64,000 bases of DNA from CAVYXK01 sp963708245 (GTDB lineage Bacteria > Pseudomonadota > Alphaproteobacteria > Acetobacterales > Acetobacteraceae), in contig OY970201.1 of assembly GCA_963708245.1 (NCBI GenBank), positions 4,650,001-4,714,000 on the forward strand. The letters are read 5' to 3'. Of this stretch, positions 7,642 to 16,050 are shown piece after piece. The translations under genes and the position numbers were made by a program. Under the pieces are notes generated by a model. That model ran no database searches, was not told the DNA's origin, and was given only the letters and a program-made list of their open reading frames with translations. Within the stretch, counting starts at the first letter, position 1. Each line of letters begins with the position of its first letter.

Positions 7642-9624
7642 GTGCGCCGTGAAAGGCGGCGCTTTCCAGTGGGTGCAAGTCCCACCCGGCAACGCTCCAG
7701 CCGGAAGCAACCGGAGCAGTCATGGAGGTGACGAAATGGCTGAAGCCTTCGGTCTAGCGGGTCACGAATTGGTGGCCGCGCGAGTGTGCAGGCCGCAACG
7801 CGAGTGAACGCCGAGCAAGCCTCGAAAAGGACGATGCGCAGGCCGACCCGACGACCCTTTCGGGGAAGGCTGACACGGCTGGGTGGGATGAGCGAAGAGT
7901 ACGCCCAGCCGCTGCACCGGGGTAGTGGCGGCAGCATGTACACAAGGAAAGCGCACGCAACACGGGAAGCCCCAGGGCGCGGTCAGGGATGATCAACCGG
8001 ACGCCCGCGAGGGACAGGCCGGGCGCCGTGGGGTGGCGGAGAGGTTCGTAGTACCGCGGAAGCCGGGTAACGCCGGTGGAGGGAAGGGACCTCAGTTCAA
8101 GACAGACGCAGGACGTAGTGAGGGACCTGGAGATTGGGCAACCTATCAACTCCGAACAGTGTTCAGAAACTGCAGATGGCGTTGCACGCGAAAGCGAAGG
8201 CAGAAGCTGGCTATCGCTTCTATGCCCTGTACGACAAGATCAGCCGTGAAGACATCTTGGCTCATGCCTATGCCCTGTGCCGCTCCAACAAGGGTGCACC
8301 AGGCGTGGACGGTCAGGACTTCGCGGACATCGAGGCGTATGGGACGCAGCGGTGGCTCGGCGAACTGGCGCTTGCACTCAGGCAGGAGACCTACCGACCG
8401 GAACCGATCAGACGCGTGTTTATTGCGAAAGCCAACGGCAAACTCAGGCCGCTGGGCATCTCGACCGTGCGGGATCGGGTCTGCATGACAGCAGCGATGC
8501 TGGTGCTGGAACCGATCTTTGAAGCCGACCTTCCACCGGAGCAATACGCTTACCGTCCCGGGCGCAACGCCCAACAGGCGGTGATCGAGGTGGAGGAACT
8601 GCTGTTCCGTGGCCACCCGGAAGTGGTTGACGCCGACCTCGCGGACTACTTCGGGAGCATTCCCCATGCCGACCTCTTGAAGTCGGTGGCTCGCCGGATC
8701 GTTGATCGGCGTGTGCTGCATCTGATCAGGATGTGGCTGGACTGCCCCGTGGAAGAAACCGACAAACGAGGGCGGAGGACACGCACGACGGAGGCTCGGG
8801 ACAAGCGGTGCGGCATCCCGCAAGGCTCACCCATCTCACCACTGCTGGCGAATCTCTACATGCGCCGGTTTGTGCTGGGCTGGAAGAAGCTCGGGCTGGA
8901 GCGACGCCTCGGCACGCGCATCGTGACTTACGCCGACGACCTCGTGATCCTGTGCCGGAAGGGCAACGCCGACGAGGCGTTGCGACGACTGCGCGAGATC
9001 ATGGGCAAGCTGAAGCTCACGGTGAACGAGGAGAAGACACGTATCTGCAAGGTGCCGGAAGGGGAGTTCGACTTCCTGGGATACACGTTCGGACGGATGT
9101 ATTCGGCGAGAACCGGCAAGGCCCGCTTGGGTCAGCGGCCATCAAAGAAGAGCATCAAGCGCATGGTCGACAAAGTCCACGCGCTGACTGACCGATCGGG
9201 TACTTGGCAGAAGACCACAGAGCTGGTGGAGCAGTTGAACCGCGCGTTACGCGGATGGGCCAACTACTTCAGCGTTGGCACTGTCAACAAGGCGTATCGG
9301 GCGCTCGACAGCTACACGGCGGTGCGGTTGCGCCGGTGGTTGCGTTCCAAGCACAAGGTCAGGCGACGCAGGGGCGGGAGCTATCCACCCTCGCACCTCT
9401 ACGGGCACTTCGGGCTCGTGCGCCTGAGCCGGCTTGGGCACGACGTGGCGTGGGTGAAGGCGTGATGTCTTGTCCGAGAGCCGGATGCGGGAGATCTGCA
9501 TGTCCGGTTCGATGAGCGGGGTGTGGAGACGGAGCCACGGCCGGACCAGTGAGGCACCGCCAAACGAAAGGGGCGGCAACAGATATGTTCGACCTACAGC
9601 CACCGCGCCACACCTCGACTCTAC
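7642..9624 (+). mobile_element. Group II intron carrying a reverse transcriptase
   Basis: A retroelement with a self-splicing RNA. The 5' boundary is placed at GTGCGCCGTG (7642), matching the GUGYG consensus; an overlapping GTGTG begins at 7640. GGTGCAAGTCCCAC at about 7672 is typical of domain I. The maturase ORF occupies 8134-9465. Domain V is clear at 9478-9511: GAGCCGGATGC, a GGGAGATCT loop region, GCATGTCCGGTTC. Domain VI seems enlarged: GGTGTGG at about 9519 can pair with CCACACC at about 9609, leaving a 3' end near CTCTAC (9624). Both ends are uncertain by tens of bases. The intron interrupts no recognisable gene and lies just downstream of the DsrE operon. Confidence 0.8.
8134..9465 (+). 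CDS. ltrA: Group II intron reverse transcriptase/maturase
   Basis: 443 residues. The RT domain runs from about 35 to 330 and includes GAPGVDG, RPLGISTVRDRV, QYAYRPGRNAQQAV, GIPQGSPISPLLANLYM and the catalytic TYADDLVIL. The maturase (GIIM) domain contains LNRALRGWANYFSVG. No HNH endonuclease domain follows, so target-primed insertion would use another primer. The predicted start is TTG at 8134, just after GAGGGACCTGGAGA; it keeps the family segment STPNSVQKLQMALHAKAKAE. An ATG at 8176 would shorten it by 14 residues. The gene looks intact and sits inside the intron, upstream of domain V. Confidence 0.9.
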   Translation: MGNLSTPNSVQKLQMALHAKAKAEAGYRFYALYDKISREDILAHAYALCRSNKGAPGVDGQDFADIEAYGTQRWLGELALALRQETYRPEPIRRVFIAKANGKLRPLGISTVRDRVCMTAAMLVLEPIFEADLPPEQYAYRPGRNAQQAVIEVEELLFRGHPEVVDADLADYFGSIPHADLLKSVARRIVDRRVLHLIRMWLDCPVEETDKRGRRTRTTEARDKRCGIPQGSPISPLLANLYMRRFVLGWKKLGLERRLGTRIVTYADDLVILCRKGNADEALRRLREIMGKLKLTVNEEKTRICKVPEGEFDFLGYTFGRMYSARTGKARLGQRPSKKSIKRMVDKVHALTDRSGTWQKTTELVEQLNRALRGWANYFSVGTVNKAYRALDSYTAVRLRRWLRSKHKVRRRRGGSYPPSHLYGHFGLVRLSRLGHDVAWVKA

Positions 9625-9778
9625 CGACTCCGGCCCTGGCGCCAAAAACGGCAGGCTTCTGGGTATGTGTTCCTACGGCTTTAGATCGATCTAGGTGTAG
9701 TCGGCGCTGACAATCATCGGCATGCCGCCTACGTCGCAGGATGGAAGAGCAGATATAGCACGCCTCCGAAAGGTCTAT

Positions 9779-10171
9779 TCAACCCTCGGCATAACATACA
9801 GCTTGCAGCTTGTTCCCATCGGGGTCGCGGACGTAGGCAGCATAATAATGGGGACCATAATGAGGACGAGGCCCCGGCTTTCCTTCGTCGTGTCCCCCAA
9901 GGGACAGGGCGTTTTGATGGAATGCGTGCACTTGCTCTCTAAACTCGGCTATGAACGCGATGTGGGTGCCGTTGCCCCATGTCGCAGGGCGGCCATCCTC
10001 CGGTGTATAAATATAGATTGTCGGCATTTTACCGTTCTTCTCATACGCGAGAGGTTTTTCCGGTGGCTTTGACAGTCTAACAAAGCCAAGCGCGCCCAAC
10101 ACAGCATCGTAGAATGTCGCCGATCTATCCTTGTTATTTGTTCCGAGTGTGATGTGACTGATAATCGTCAT
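9779..10171 (-). CDS. VOC (glyoxalase/bleomycin resistance-fold) protein
   Basis: 130 residues from the ATG at 10171, reading MTIISHITLGTNNKDRSATF, then YDAVLGALGFVR, GTHIAFIAEFREQVHAFHQN, PHYGPHYYAAYVRDPDGNKL and QAVCYAEG. His-6 and the DPDGNKLQ segment are typical of vicinal-oxygen-chelate proteins that bind a metal and act on glyoxal adducts, extradiol substrates or antibiotics. The in-frame upstream extension to 10300 is Arg-rich and unlikely. Which reaction it performs is not decidable. Confidence 0.82.
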   Translation of the reverse strand: MTIISHITLGTNNKDRSATFYDAVLGALGFVRLSKPPEKPLAYEKNGKMPTIYIYTPEDGRPATWGNGTHIAFIAEFREQVHAFHQNALSLGGHDEGKPGPRPHYGPHYYAAYVRDPDGNKLQAVCYAEG

Positions 10172-10404
10172 GGCGGACCTTCGCTCAACCGTTCCAGCCA
10201 TCATCGGACGGCGCGCAAGGGGCCGCAATGGGACGAGACCAGTCATCGGACTGCGCCGCTGCGAGATGGCGAGCGCCAGCGGAATTCCTACACGTGGCAA
10301 CGTCGAACGAAAACAACTCCACCATCAGCCCCCTCACCGCCGTGCTCTGGCGCAGAGCGGGAGAGGTGGATTTAACGCGGGACTCGCCTATACTGTGCAT
10401 CTCC

Positions 10405-10478
10405 GCGGGTGTAGCTCAATGGTAGAGCCCCAGCCTTCCAAGCTGGTTGTGCGGGTTCGATCCCCGTCACCCGCTCCA
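10405..10478 (+). tRNA. tRNA-Gly (anticodon TCC)
   Basis: Acceptor arms GCGGGTG and CACCCGC pair, with discriminator T and an encoded CCA at 10476-10478. The D-loop is AGCTCAATGGTAGAGC, the anticodon stem CCAGC/GCTGG encloses CTTCCAA (anticodon TCC), and the T-loop is GGGTTCGATCCCC. All arms are complete. Confidence 0.97.
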
Positions 10479-10503
10479 TGCAAGGACAGGCCCTAGCGCG
10501 CCC

Positions 10504-12357
10504 GTGTCAGAGTCCCAGCTCCGCGTCCAAGCCCTGTTCCAGCGCGCCGCCTTGAATCATCAGGCCGGACAGCTTGTTGAAGCCGAGCTGGCCTACCGGG
10601 AAGCCCTGGCCCTCGACCCCGACCACCCCGAAAGCCTTCACGGCTTCGGCCTGCTCGCTCACCAGCGCGGCCGCGCCGACGTTGCCATCGGCTATATCGG
10701 CAAGGCCCTTCAACGGAAGCCGCGCCAGCCCGGCTATCTGCTCGATCTCGGCCGGGCCCTGCGCGACCAGGGCCATACGGAAGAAGCGCGCGCCGCCCTC
10801 CATTGCGTTGTCATTCTGACCCCGGAAGACCCAGCGGCACACGCGACGCTCGCGGCGACACTGGACGAGTTAGGCCGGACCGACGAAGCGCTGGAGCACT
10901 ACCGGCACGCCCTCCGCCTCGACCCGTCTTTCGCCCCGGCCTGCGCGCAAATGGGCCTCCTGCTGCACCGGGCCGGCAAGCTCCCCGACGCGGAAGCCTG
11001 TTTCCAGCGGCTGACCGTCATGCGCCCGCGGGATGCCGCCGCGCATGCCCTGCGCGCGGCCGTGCTGCGCCAGCTTCAACGCCTGACCGAAGCGGAAGCA
11101 TCCATCCGGCATGCCGTTCAGCTCGATCCGGGAAACCCGGACTACCTAAACATCCTCGCTGCGATGCTGATCGATCTCGGCCGCCCGGACGAAGCCCTCA
11201 CGCCAGTACGCGCGGCTCTGGCGACCGGCCACACGAGCGCCGAAGCCCACAACAATCTCGGCTTGGCGCTGCAGAACACGGGCCAGCTCGAGCCAGCCCT
11301 GCAAGAGTTCCAGCAGGCCCTCCAGCTTCAGCCGCACAATCACGCCATCCGAAACAACCTTGCAATCGTTCTGCGTGATCTCGGCTGCCCTGAACAAGCC
11401 GAGGAGACGTGGCGACAGGTTCTGGCTCACGCCCCCCTGTTTCCCTCCGCGCACTTCAACCTCGCCACACTCCTGCTCTCGCGGGGTGACTTCGCCGCTG
11501 GCTGGGCCGAATTCGAATGGCGCGACCGGATGCCTGGCGCCCGCCCCCGCTCCTTCTCCCAGCCACGCTGGCGCGGCGAATCGCTGGGCTATCCCCTGGG
11601 CGATGGCGTTCTGCTCATCCACGCCGAGCAAGGCCTGGGCGACACGCTCCAGTTCTGCCGCTTTGTCCTGCTCGCAACGAAGCGGTCGCGGGTCGTGCTG
11701 GAGGTACCATCTACCCTCGTCCGATTGCTGGCGCGCCTCGACCAGGTGGATCGGGTCGTGGCGCAGGGTGATCCTCTGCCCGCGTTCCAGGCGCACTGCC
11801 CGATGCTGAGCCTCCCGGCCATATTCGGCACCGGCGCGGACACGATCCCCGCTGACATCCCGTATCTTACGGCGCCCGCCAGCTCGCTTTGGGCATCACG
11901 CGTCAACGCGCTGCGCGGGTTGCGCGTCGGACTTTGCTGGGCCGGCAACCGCACCTACAGCCACGATCGCTGGCGCTCCCTGTCCCCAGCAGCATGCGAA
12001 GCGCTTTCCGCGGTGCCTGGCGTCTCCTTCGTCTCGCTGCAGAAAAACTCGCGGGAATCGGTGCCTGGCTGGCTGCATGACTGGACCGCCGACCTGTCCG
12101 ACTTCGCGGACACCGCCTCGCTGATCGCCCAGCTCGACCTCGTGATCAGCGTCGACACCGCGGTTGCGCATCTCGCCGGCGCGCTGGGCAAGCCGGTTTG
12201 GCTGCTGAACCGCTTCGTGGCCGACTGGCGCTGGCTGCGAGTCCGGGACGACAGTCCCTGGTACCCGACCCTACGCCAGTTCCGGCAGCCCGCGCCGGGC
12301 GACTGGAGTAGTGTGCTTCAGAACGTCGCCCACGCGCTGGCGTGCTACAACCCTTGA
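10504..12357 (+). CDS. TPR protein with a C-terminal GT9-like glycosyltransferase domain
   Basis: 617 residues from a GTG at 10504; an in-frame start inside the tRNA is rejected. Residues about 10-330 are successive 34-residue tetratricopeptide repeats (e.g. AELAYREALALDPDHPESLH, LEHYRHALRLDPSFAPACAQ). From about 335 there is a domain like ADP-heptose:LPS heptosyltransferases (GT9): WAEFEWR, LLIHAEQGLGDTLQFCRF, VGLCWAGN, then SVDTAVAHLAGALGKPVWLL and SPWYPTLRQFRQ. Such fusions are common in alphaproteobacteria, and roles in envelope glycan or protein glycosylation have been suggested for the class; this is not shown here. A C-terminal relic of a similar gene lies at 23.25 kb. Confidence 0.85.
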   Translation: MSESQLRVQALFQRAALNHQAGQLVEAELAYREALALDPDHPESLHGFGLLAHQRGRADVAIGYIGKALQRKPRQPGYLLDLGRALRDQGHTEEARAALHCVVILTPEDPAAHATLAATLDELGRTDEALEHYRHALRLDPSFAPACAQMGLLLHRAGKLPDAEACFQRLTVMRPRDAAAHALRAAVLRQLQRLTEAEASIRHAVQLDPGNPDYLNILAAMLIDLGRPDEALTPVRAALATGHTSAEAHNNLGLALQNTGQLEPALQEFQQALQLQPHNHAIRNNLAIVLRDLGCPEQAEETWRQVLAHAPLFPSAHFNLATLLLSRGDFAAGWAEFEWRDRMPGARPRSFSQPRWRGESLGYPLGDGVLLIHAEQGLGDTLQFCRFVLLATKRSRVVLEVPSTLVRLLARLDQVDRVVAQGDPLPAFQAHCPMLSLPAIFGTGADTIPADIPYLTAPASSLWASRVNALRGLRVGLCWAGNRTYSHDRWRSLSPAACEALSAVPGVSFVSLQKNSRESVPGWLHDWTADLSDFADTASLIAQLDLVISVDTAVAHLAGALGKPVWLLNRFVADWRWLRVRDDSPWYPTLRQFRQPAPGDWSSVLQNVAHALACYNP

Positions 12358-12436
12358 CATCGCTGCCCCGGCATCCTCTCTACAACCCCTTGTGCGCGGC
12401 CCCGGAAGGGGCCGGCAGGCCGTGTGGCCGGGGTGT

Positions 12437-12513
12437 AGGGGTGTAGCTCAATTGGCTAGAGCGCCGGTCTCCAAAACCGGAGGCTGGGGGTTCGAGACCC
12501 TCCACCCCTGCCA
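12437..12513 (+). tRNA. tRNA-Trp (anticodon CCA)
   Basis: Acceptor AGGGGTG pairs with CACCCCT, followed by discriminator G and CCA at 12511-12513. The D-arm contains AGCTCAATTGGCTAGAGC, the anticodon stem CCGGT/ACCGG encloses CTCCAAA, and the T-arm contains GGGGGTTCGAGACCCTC. It lies 33 bases before secE, the usual alphaproteobacterial arrangement. Confidence 0.97.
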
Positions 12514-12545
12514 GTTCAGGCAAGATGGACAATGACAGATGAGGA

Positions 12546-12752
12546 ATGGTGACTGGCGTGGCGGTGGATCCGGCTAAATTCGTGCGGGAAGTAAGAGCAG
12601 AGGTGGCACGCGTCACCTGGCCCACCCGCAAGGAAACAATGGTGACCACCGGGCTCGTGCTCGGGATGGTGGCGCTCGCGGCGGTGTTCTTCTTCTGTGT
12701 CGATCAGGTCATCGGCCTCTTGGTGCGTATGCTGTTCGGCGTTCCCGGCTGA
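12546..12752 (+). CDS. secE: Preprotein translocase subunit SecE
   Basis: 68 residues, the short single-span form of SecE. It stabilises SecY in the inner membrane. FVREVRAEVARVTWPTRKET is the conserved amphipathic cytoplasmic helix (VTWP motif), followed by one transmembrane segment (about residues 34-58). The ATG at 12546 directly follows GATGAGGA, which is very close for a ribosome binding site. The GTG at 12558, giving VAVDPAKF, has better spacing and may be the true start. The gene sits between tRNA-Trp and nusG. Confidence 0.93.
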   Translation: MVTGVAVDPAKFVREVRAEVARVTWPTRKETMVTTGLVLGMVALAAVFFFCVDQVIGLLVRMLFGVPG

Positions 12753-12766
12753 CAAGGGCAAAAGCA

Positions 12767-13297
12767 ATGGCCAAACGCTGGTACGTGGTGCACGTCTATT
12801 CCGGCTTTGAGAAGAAGATCGCCCAGCAGATCAAGGAGCAGGCGGCGCAGAAGGGACTGGCCGATCAGTTCGACGAGGTCCTGGTCCCCTCGGAAGAGGT
12901 CGTGGAGCTGCGGCGCGGGCAGAAGGTAAACGCCGAGCGCAAGTTCTTCCCGGGCTACGTGCTGGTGAAAATGGAGCTGAGCGACGACGCTTGGCACCTG
13001 GTGAAGAACACCCCCAAGGTGACCGGCTTCCTGGGCAGCCGCACCCGCCCTTCGCCGATCAGCGACGCCGAGGCGGAGCGCATCATGAAGCAGACCCAGG
13101 AAGGGGTGGAGCATCCCCGCCCGTCGGTGCTGTTCGAAGTGGGCGAGCAGGTGCGCGTCGCCGACGGCCCGTTCACCAGCTTCAACGGCACCGTTGAGGA
13201 AGTAGACGAGGAGAAGGGCCGGGTGAAGGTCAGCGTCTCGATCTTCGGGCGATCGACACCGGTGGAACTGGAATACAGCCAGGTGGAGAAGGCCTGA
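12767..13297 (+). CDS. nusG: Transcription termination/antitermination factor NusG
   Basis: 176 residues, full length. The NGN domain that binds the RNA polymerase clamp runs from MAKRWYVVHVYSGFEKKIAQ through FFPGYVLVKMELSDDAWHLV. The C-terminal KOW domain is VGEQVRVADGPFTSFNGTVE to GRVKVSVSIFGRSTPVELE. It is co-oriented with secE, 14 bases downstream. The ribosomal protein gene rplK, which normally follows, is absent; instead there is a decayed gene and repeats. Confidence 0.97.
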   Translation: MAKRWYVVHVYSGFEKKIAQQIKEQAAQKGLADQFDEVLVPSEEVVELRRGQKVNAERKFFPGYVLVKMELSDDAWHLVKNTPKVTGFLGSRTRPSPISDAEAERIMKQTQEGVEHPRPSVLFEVGEQVRVADGPFTSFNGTVEEVDEEKGRVKVSVSIFGRSTPVELEYSQVEKA

Positions 13298-13540
13298 CTA
13301 CCTAGCTTCCAGTGCGCGCTGCACCGCTGCGGCATCGCCGGCAATAGCCTGGTCGGCTCAAGGTCACAGGTGTCCGGTTTAATTTCGCTGGGCACGACGC
13401 CCAGTGCGGATTCCGTTCTGTCCAACGGTCGGCTACGAGTCCGGACACGGGAAGAGGGGCAGCCTTCTATTGGCAAGTTTGTCGATCGCATCTTGTGCCC
13501 ACTTGTCAAGAGAGGTGCGTGCGGGTGGATAGGGCAATCC

Positions 13541-13568
13541 AACACGAAGGCCACGAAAGACGCGAAGG
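13541..13568. repeat. CACGAAGG-type repeat, left of the GxxExxY relic
   Basis: AACACGAAGGCCACGAAAGA followed by CGCGAAGG. An inverted counterpart lies at 13871-13904, so the decayed nuclease-like gene between them is bracketed by the pair. Confidence 0.6.
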
Positions 13569-13569
13569 G

Positions 13570-13856
13570 ATGTTTAATGATAACATCGGCCCGATCATCG
13601 GTCTCGCCATCAAGGTGCATCGCCGGCTGGGTCCCGGGCTTTTGGACTCGGCTTACGAACCATGTCTCTATCGGGAGCTGGACAACAACGGACTGAACTA
13701 CGCGAGACAGGTACCGCTGCCGCCCATTTATGAGGGGCTTTCCTGCGCCTATCGGGCCGAGCACAGATGCTGACGCATCTTCACCTGAGCGGCTGCAAGT
13801 CCGCGCTGCTGATGAACTTCAGACTGAACGACGGGTTGCGCCGATTCGAGCGATAG
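13570..13856 (+). pseudogene. GxxExxY-family gene with an internal deletion
   Basis: The first frame reads MFNDNIGPIIGLAIKVHRRL then GPGLLDSAYEPCLYREL and RQVPLPPIYEGLSCAYRAEH, the N-terminal half of the GxxExxY family. Here the glycine and the YExxL element are visible as GPGLLDSAYEPCL. It then ends at 13773. A different frame continues MLTHLHLSGCKSALLMNF to a stop at 13856, which is the normal C-terminus of the family (QLLTYLRLSG-GLLINF). The middle part, including the Asp/Glu-x-Lys core expected of PD-(D/E)XK-like proteins, is missing at about 13758. The gene is therefore dead. The family's biochemical role is not established. Confidence 0.75.
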
Positions 13857-13870
13857 CACTTGGTGCAATC

Positions 13871-13904
13871 CTTCGCGGCCTTCCGACCTTCGTGACCTTC
13901 GTGT
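13871..13904. repeat. CACGAAGG-type repeat, right of the GxxExxY relic (inverted)
   Basis: The complement reads ACACGAAGGTCACGAAGG, matching the left copy at 13541 in inverted orientation. The pair frames a single gene of 287 bases. Confidence 0.6.
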
Positions 13905-13956
13905 AAAAAATAAACGCGCCACCCAGCACAGTCCTCGCCCCAAGGCCCTGTCTTTC

Positions 13957-13986
13957 GGCGGAATGCGCTTCGCTTTTCCGCCCTAC
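13957..13986. repeat. GGCGGAATGCGC repeat, single copy
   Basis: GGCGGAATGCGCTTCGCTTT then TCCGCCCTAC. The same 30-base unit occurs twice as a hairpin at 20737-20812. It lies just before the end of the convergent methyltransferase-glycosyltransferase gene. Confidence 0.65.
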
Positions 13987-14023
13987 CGGAGCGCATAGCG
14001 AGTCAGCCGCACGGGCGGTTGGT

Positions 14024-15772
14024 CTAAACCGCCAGGGCCGATATATCCGCGAGTCGCGCCCGCAACGCCGCGTTCAGCTCGTCCCGCCTTTCCCATAACG
14101 ACCGGTACCAGGCGATGCGGGCGCCCACCTGATAGGCCAGCATCCGATTCTGTGCGACATACTCCCGCGCTGCCTCGCCAATCGCCAGCGTGACATCCGG
14201 CATCGACAACAAGCGCAGCAGGCGGTCGTGCAGCTCCGCGGCGTCCTCGAACAGCACGCCGGTTCGGCCATCCTCGATGCTGGCCCGATAGACGATGGGA
14301 CTGGCCAACGCGACCACGCGGCAGGCGGCGGCCTCGATGAATTTCAGATCAGACTTGGCGCGGTTGAACGCGTTGTCGGCCAGCGGCATGAGTGCGATCT
14401 CGCAGCCCGCTAGCAGCTCCATGTAAGTGTCATGGTCGCAGGTGGGCGTGAACCGCTTGTGCGGGGTCTCCAGCGCCTGGAAGAAGGCACGGTCGTGGAC
14501 GACCTGGAAGCGCAGCCGGTCGCCGGCCGCGGCGGCAACGGCATTGAGCGCTGGCATCAGCGGCGCCCAGTCGCGCTCCCGGTTGAGCGCCCCGAAGAAC
14601 AATGTCTTCGCTTGCGGATCGCGGAAATTGCGCGGCTCCGACAAGGCGCGGATCGCATTCGGAAAGACCATGACCTCGGGGTTGCGGCCGCGCAACGTCT
14701 CGGCGAGCACGGGCGTGCTGGTCTGCAGTGCGTGCACGCCCCGGAAGCTGAGCTGCTCTTCCCCCCGCAGCACGGTGAAGAAATCGGGATGGTCATCGAA
14801 CTCAGTGACCACCAGCCAGTCATCGGCGAGCAGGCGCCGCAGCATCTCGACGCCGCGCGCTCCGGCCAGCGCCGGACGATGAAGAATGCAGATGCGCGGT
14901 GTCCCGGGTTCGGCCGGCGGCATTTGCGGCGGAGTGACGATGTGCGTCGTCACCGATGGGTCGCTCGCCATAGCCCGCAGCGGATAGACCACTCGAACAT
15001 GCGACACGCCGCCGACCGGCTCCAGCATCGTCGCCGCAACGGTGAGCCGCGGACGGGGTCGTTTGCGCGCCCGCCACACGTACTGAAGCGCCGACGCGCG
15101 AGTCAGGTATTCCTGTGGATCGACGCCCATCGCCCGCAGCGACGGAGCGATCGCGCCAGCAAAAGCCCGCCCCTCCTTGGTATCGAATACGCGCGGATGC
15201 ACGTCGCACAGCGAGAGCCCCGCATCCAGCAGTACGCGGCGCATGCTGTCCAGGCTGAACCAGCGGAGATGCGTTGCGTCGAGCAGCCCGCTCGGCTCGT
15301 AATCCCACGTGCCCTGCAGCAGCCGGGCGGCAAAGCTCCAATGCTCGACGTTCGGGATGCAGATGAGCACGGTGCCATCATCGCTCAGCGCATCGATATG
15401 GTGGCGCAATGTCTCCCACGGGGCTTCGAGGTGTTCCAGGACGTCCCCATAGACGATGCAATCAATCGGGGCAGCGAGCTGGAACGGCAGCGGATCCGTT
15501 TCGACGTCAACGACCGCGACCTGATCGAGCCGCTGCGCGGCAATGGCGGCGGTCTCGGGGTCCTTCTCGATGCCCAGCAGCAGCGCACGCGGATTGCGCT
15601 GGCGGTAGGCGGCACCGAGCGCGCCGGTGCTGCAGCCGACATCCAGCACCGTCCTGGCATCCAGCGGGATACGTTCCAAGAGATCGGCATTTGGCATATC
15701 GGAATAGGGCGGCACACGGCACTCCGGGTCGCAGGCGGTGCGCAAGCTGTCAGTCGGCCCGTGCAGATGCAA
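14024..15772 (-). CDS. Methyltransferase-glycosyltransferase fusion protein
   Basis: 582 residues. The N-terminal domain (about 20-215) is a class I SAM-dependent methyltransferase: motif I TVLDVGCSTGALG, then DCIVYGDVLEHLEAPW, and TVLICIPNVEHWSFAARLL as the post-IV strand. A linker leads to a second domain (about 240-575) resembling GT4-type glycosyltransferases: EFDDHPDFF, VMVFPNAI, TLFFGALNRERDWAPLM, and NRAKSDLKFIEAAACRVVAL with the conserved Lys/Glu pair near the nucleotide-sugar site. Two-domain proteins of this kind belong to surface polysaccharide or protein O-glycan synthesis; the substrate is unknown. A long open frame on the opposite strand is its shadow. Confidence 0.82.
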   Translation of the reverse strand: MHLHGPTDSLRTACDPECRVPPYSDMPNADLLERIPLDARTVLDVGCSTGALGAAYRQRNPRALLLGIEKDPETAAIAAQRLDQVAVVDVETDPLPFQLAAPIDCIVYGDVLEHLEAPWETLRHHIDALSDDGTVLICIPNVEHWSFAARLLQGTWDYEPSGLLDATHLRWFSLDSMRRVLLDAGLSLCDVHPRVFDTKEGRAFAGAIAPSLRAMGVDPQEYLTRASALQYVWRARKRPRPRLTVAATMLEPVGGVSHVRVVYPLRAMASDPSVTTHIVTPPQMPPAEPGTPRICILHRPALAGARGVEMLRRLLADDWLVVTEFDDHPDFFTVLRGEEQLSFRGVHALQTSTPVLAETLRGRNPEVMVFPNAIRALSEPRNFRDPQAKTLFFGALNRERDWAPLMPALNAVAAAAGDRLRFQVVHDRAFFQALETPHKRFTPTCDHDTYMELLAGCEIALMPLADNAFNRAKSDLKFIEAAACRVVALASPIVYRASIEDGRTGVLFEDAAELHDRLLRLLSMPDVTLAIGEAAREYVAQNRMLAYQVGARIAWYRSLWERRDELNAALRARLADISALAV

Positions 15773-15835
15773 GTGAACAGCGTCGCCCCGAACCGATCGC
15801 CGTCCAGGTCAACCCATCGTCCAGCGACATGATGA

Positions 15836-15876
15836 CCTCCGTGGTGCTTCGTGGATCATCCGCGGTTCTCCGTGTC
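15836..15876. repeat. CCGTGG/TTCGTGG repeat in a divergent promoter region
   Basis: CCTCCGTGGTGCTTCGTGGA followed by TCATCCGCGGTTCTCCGTGTC. It resembles the CACGAAGG-type repeats that bracket the GxxExxY relic at 13.5 kb (complement strand). No nuclease gene is adjacent. It lies between two divergent genes. Confidence 0.4.
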
Positions 15877-16050
15877 TATCCTTTCCGGACCATGAACACA
15901 TCAAAGCCAGCCAGGTCGTGAGGTCCCCCAAGCGGTTCCCCGCCATGCGTCGGTTGCGCTTGCTGGCGTCGGAGCTTCTCCCTAGCTTGGATTGACGGCG
16001 CGCGGCCCTGGCCCCAGAAGAACGGCCCCCGTCCGGGATGGGAGACAAGT

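Noticed and set aside
9722..10072. 116-codon plus-strand frame
   Set aside because: Overlaps the VOC gene on the other strand and lacks a recognisable start or domain.
13302..13357. Minus-strand tail DQAIAGDAAAVQRALEAR followed by a stop
   Set aside because: It looks like the end of a helical repeat protein, but only about 18 codons are readable and nothing upstream supports it.
14432..15832. 466-codon open frame on the plus strand
   Set aside because: It is antisense to the methyltransferase-glycosyltransferase gene, is rich in Arg/His/Gln with no motif, and has no ribosome binding site. High GC gives long antisense frames.
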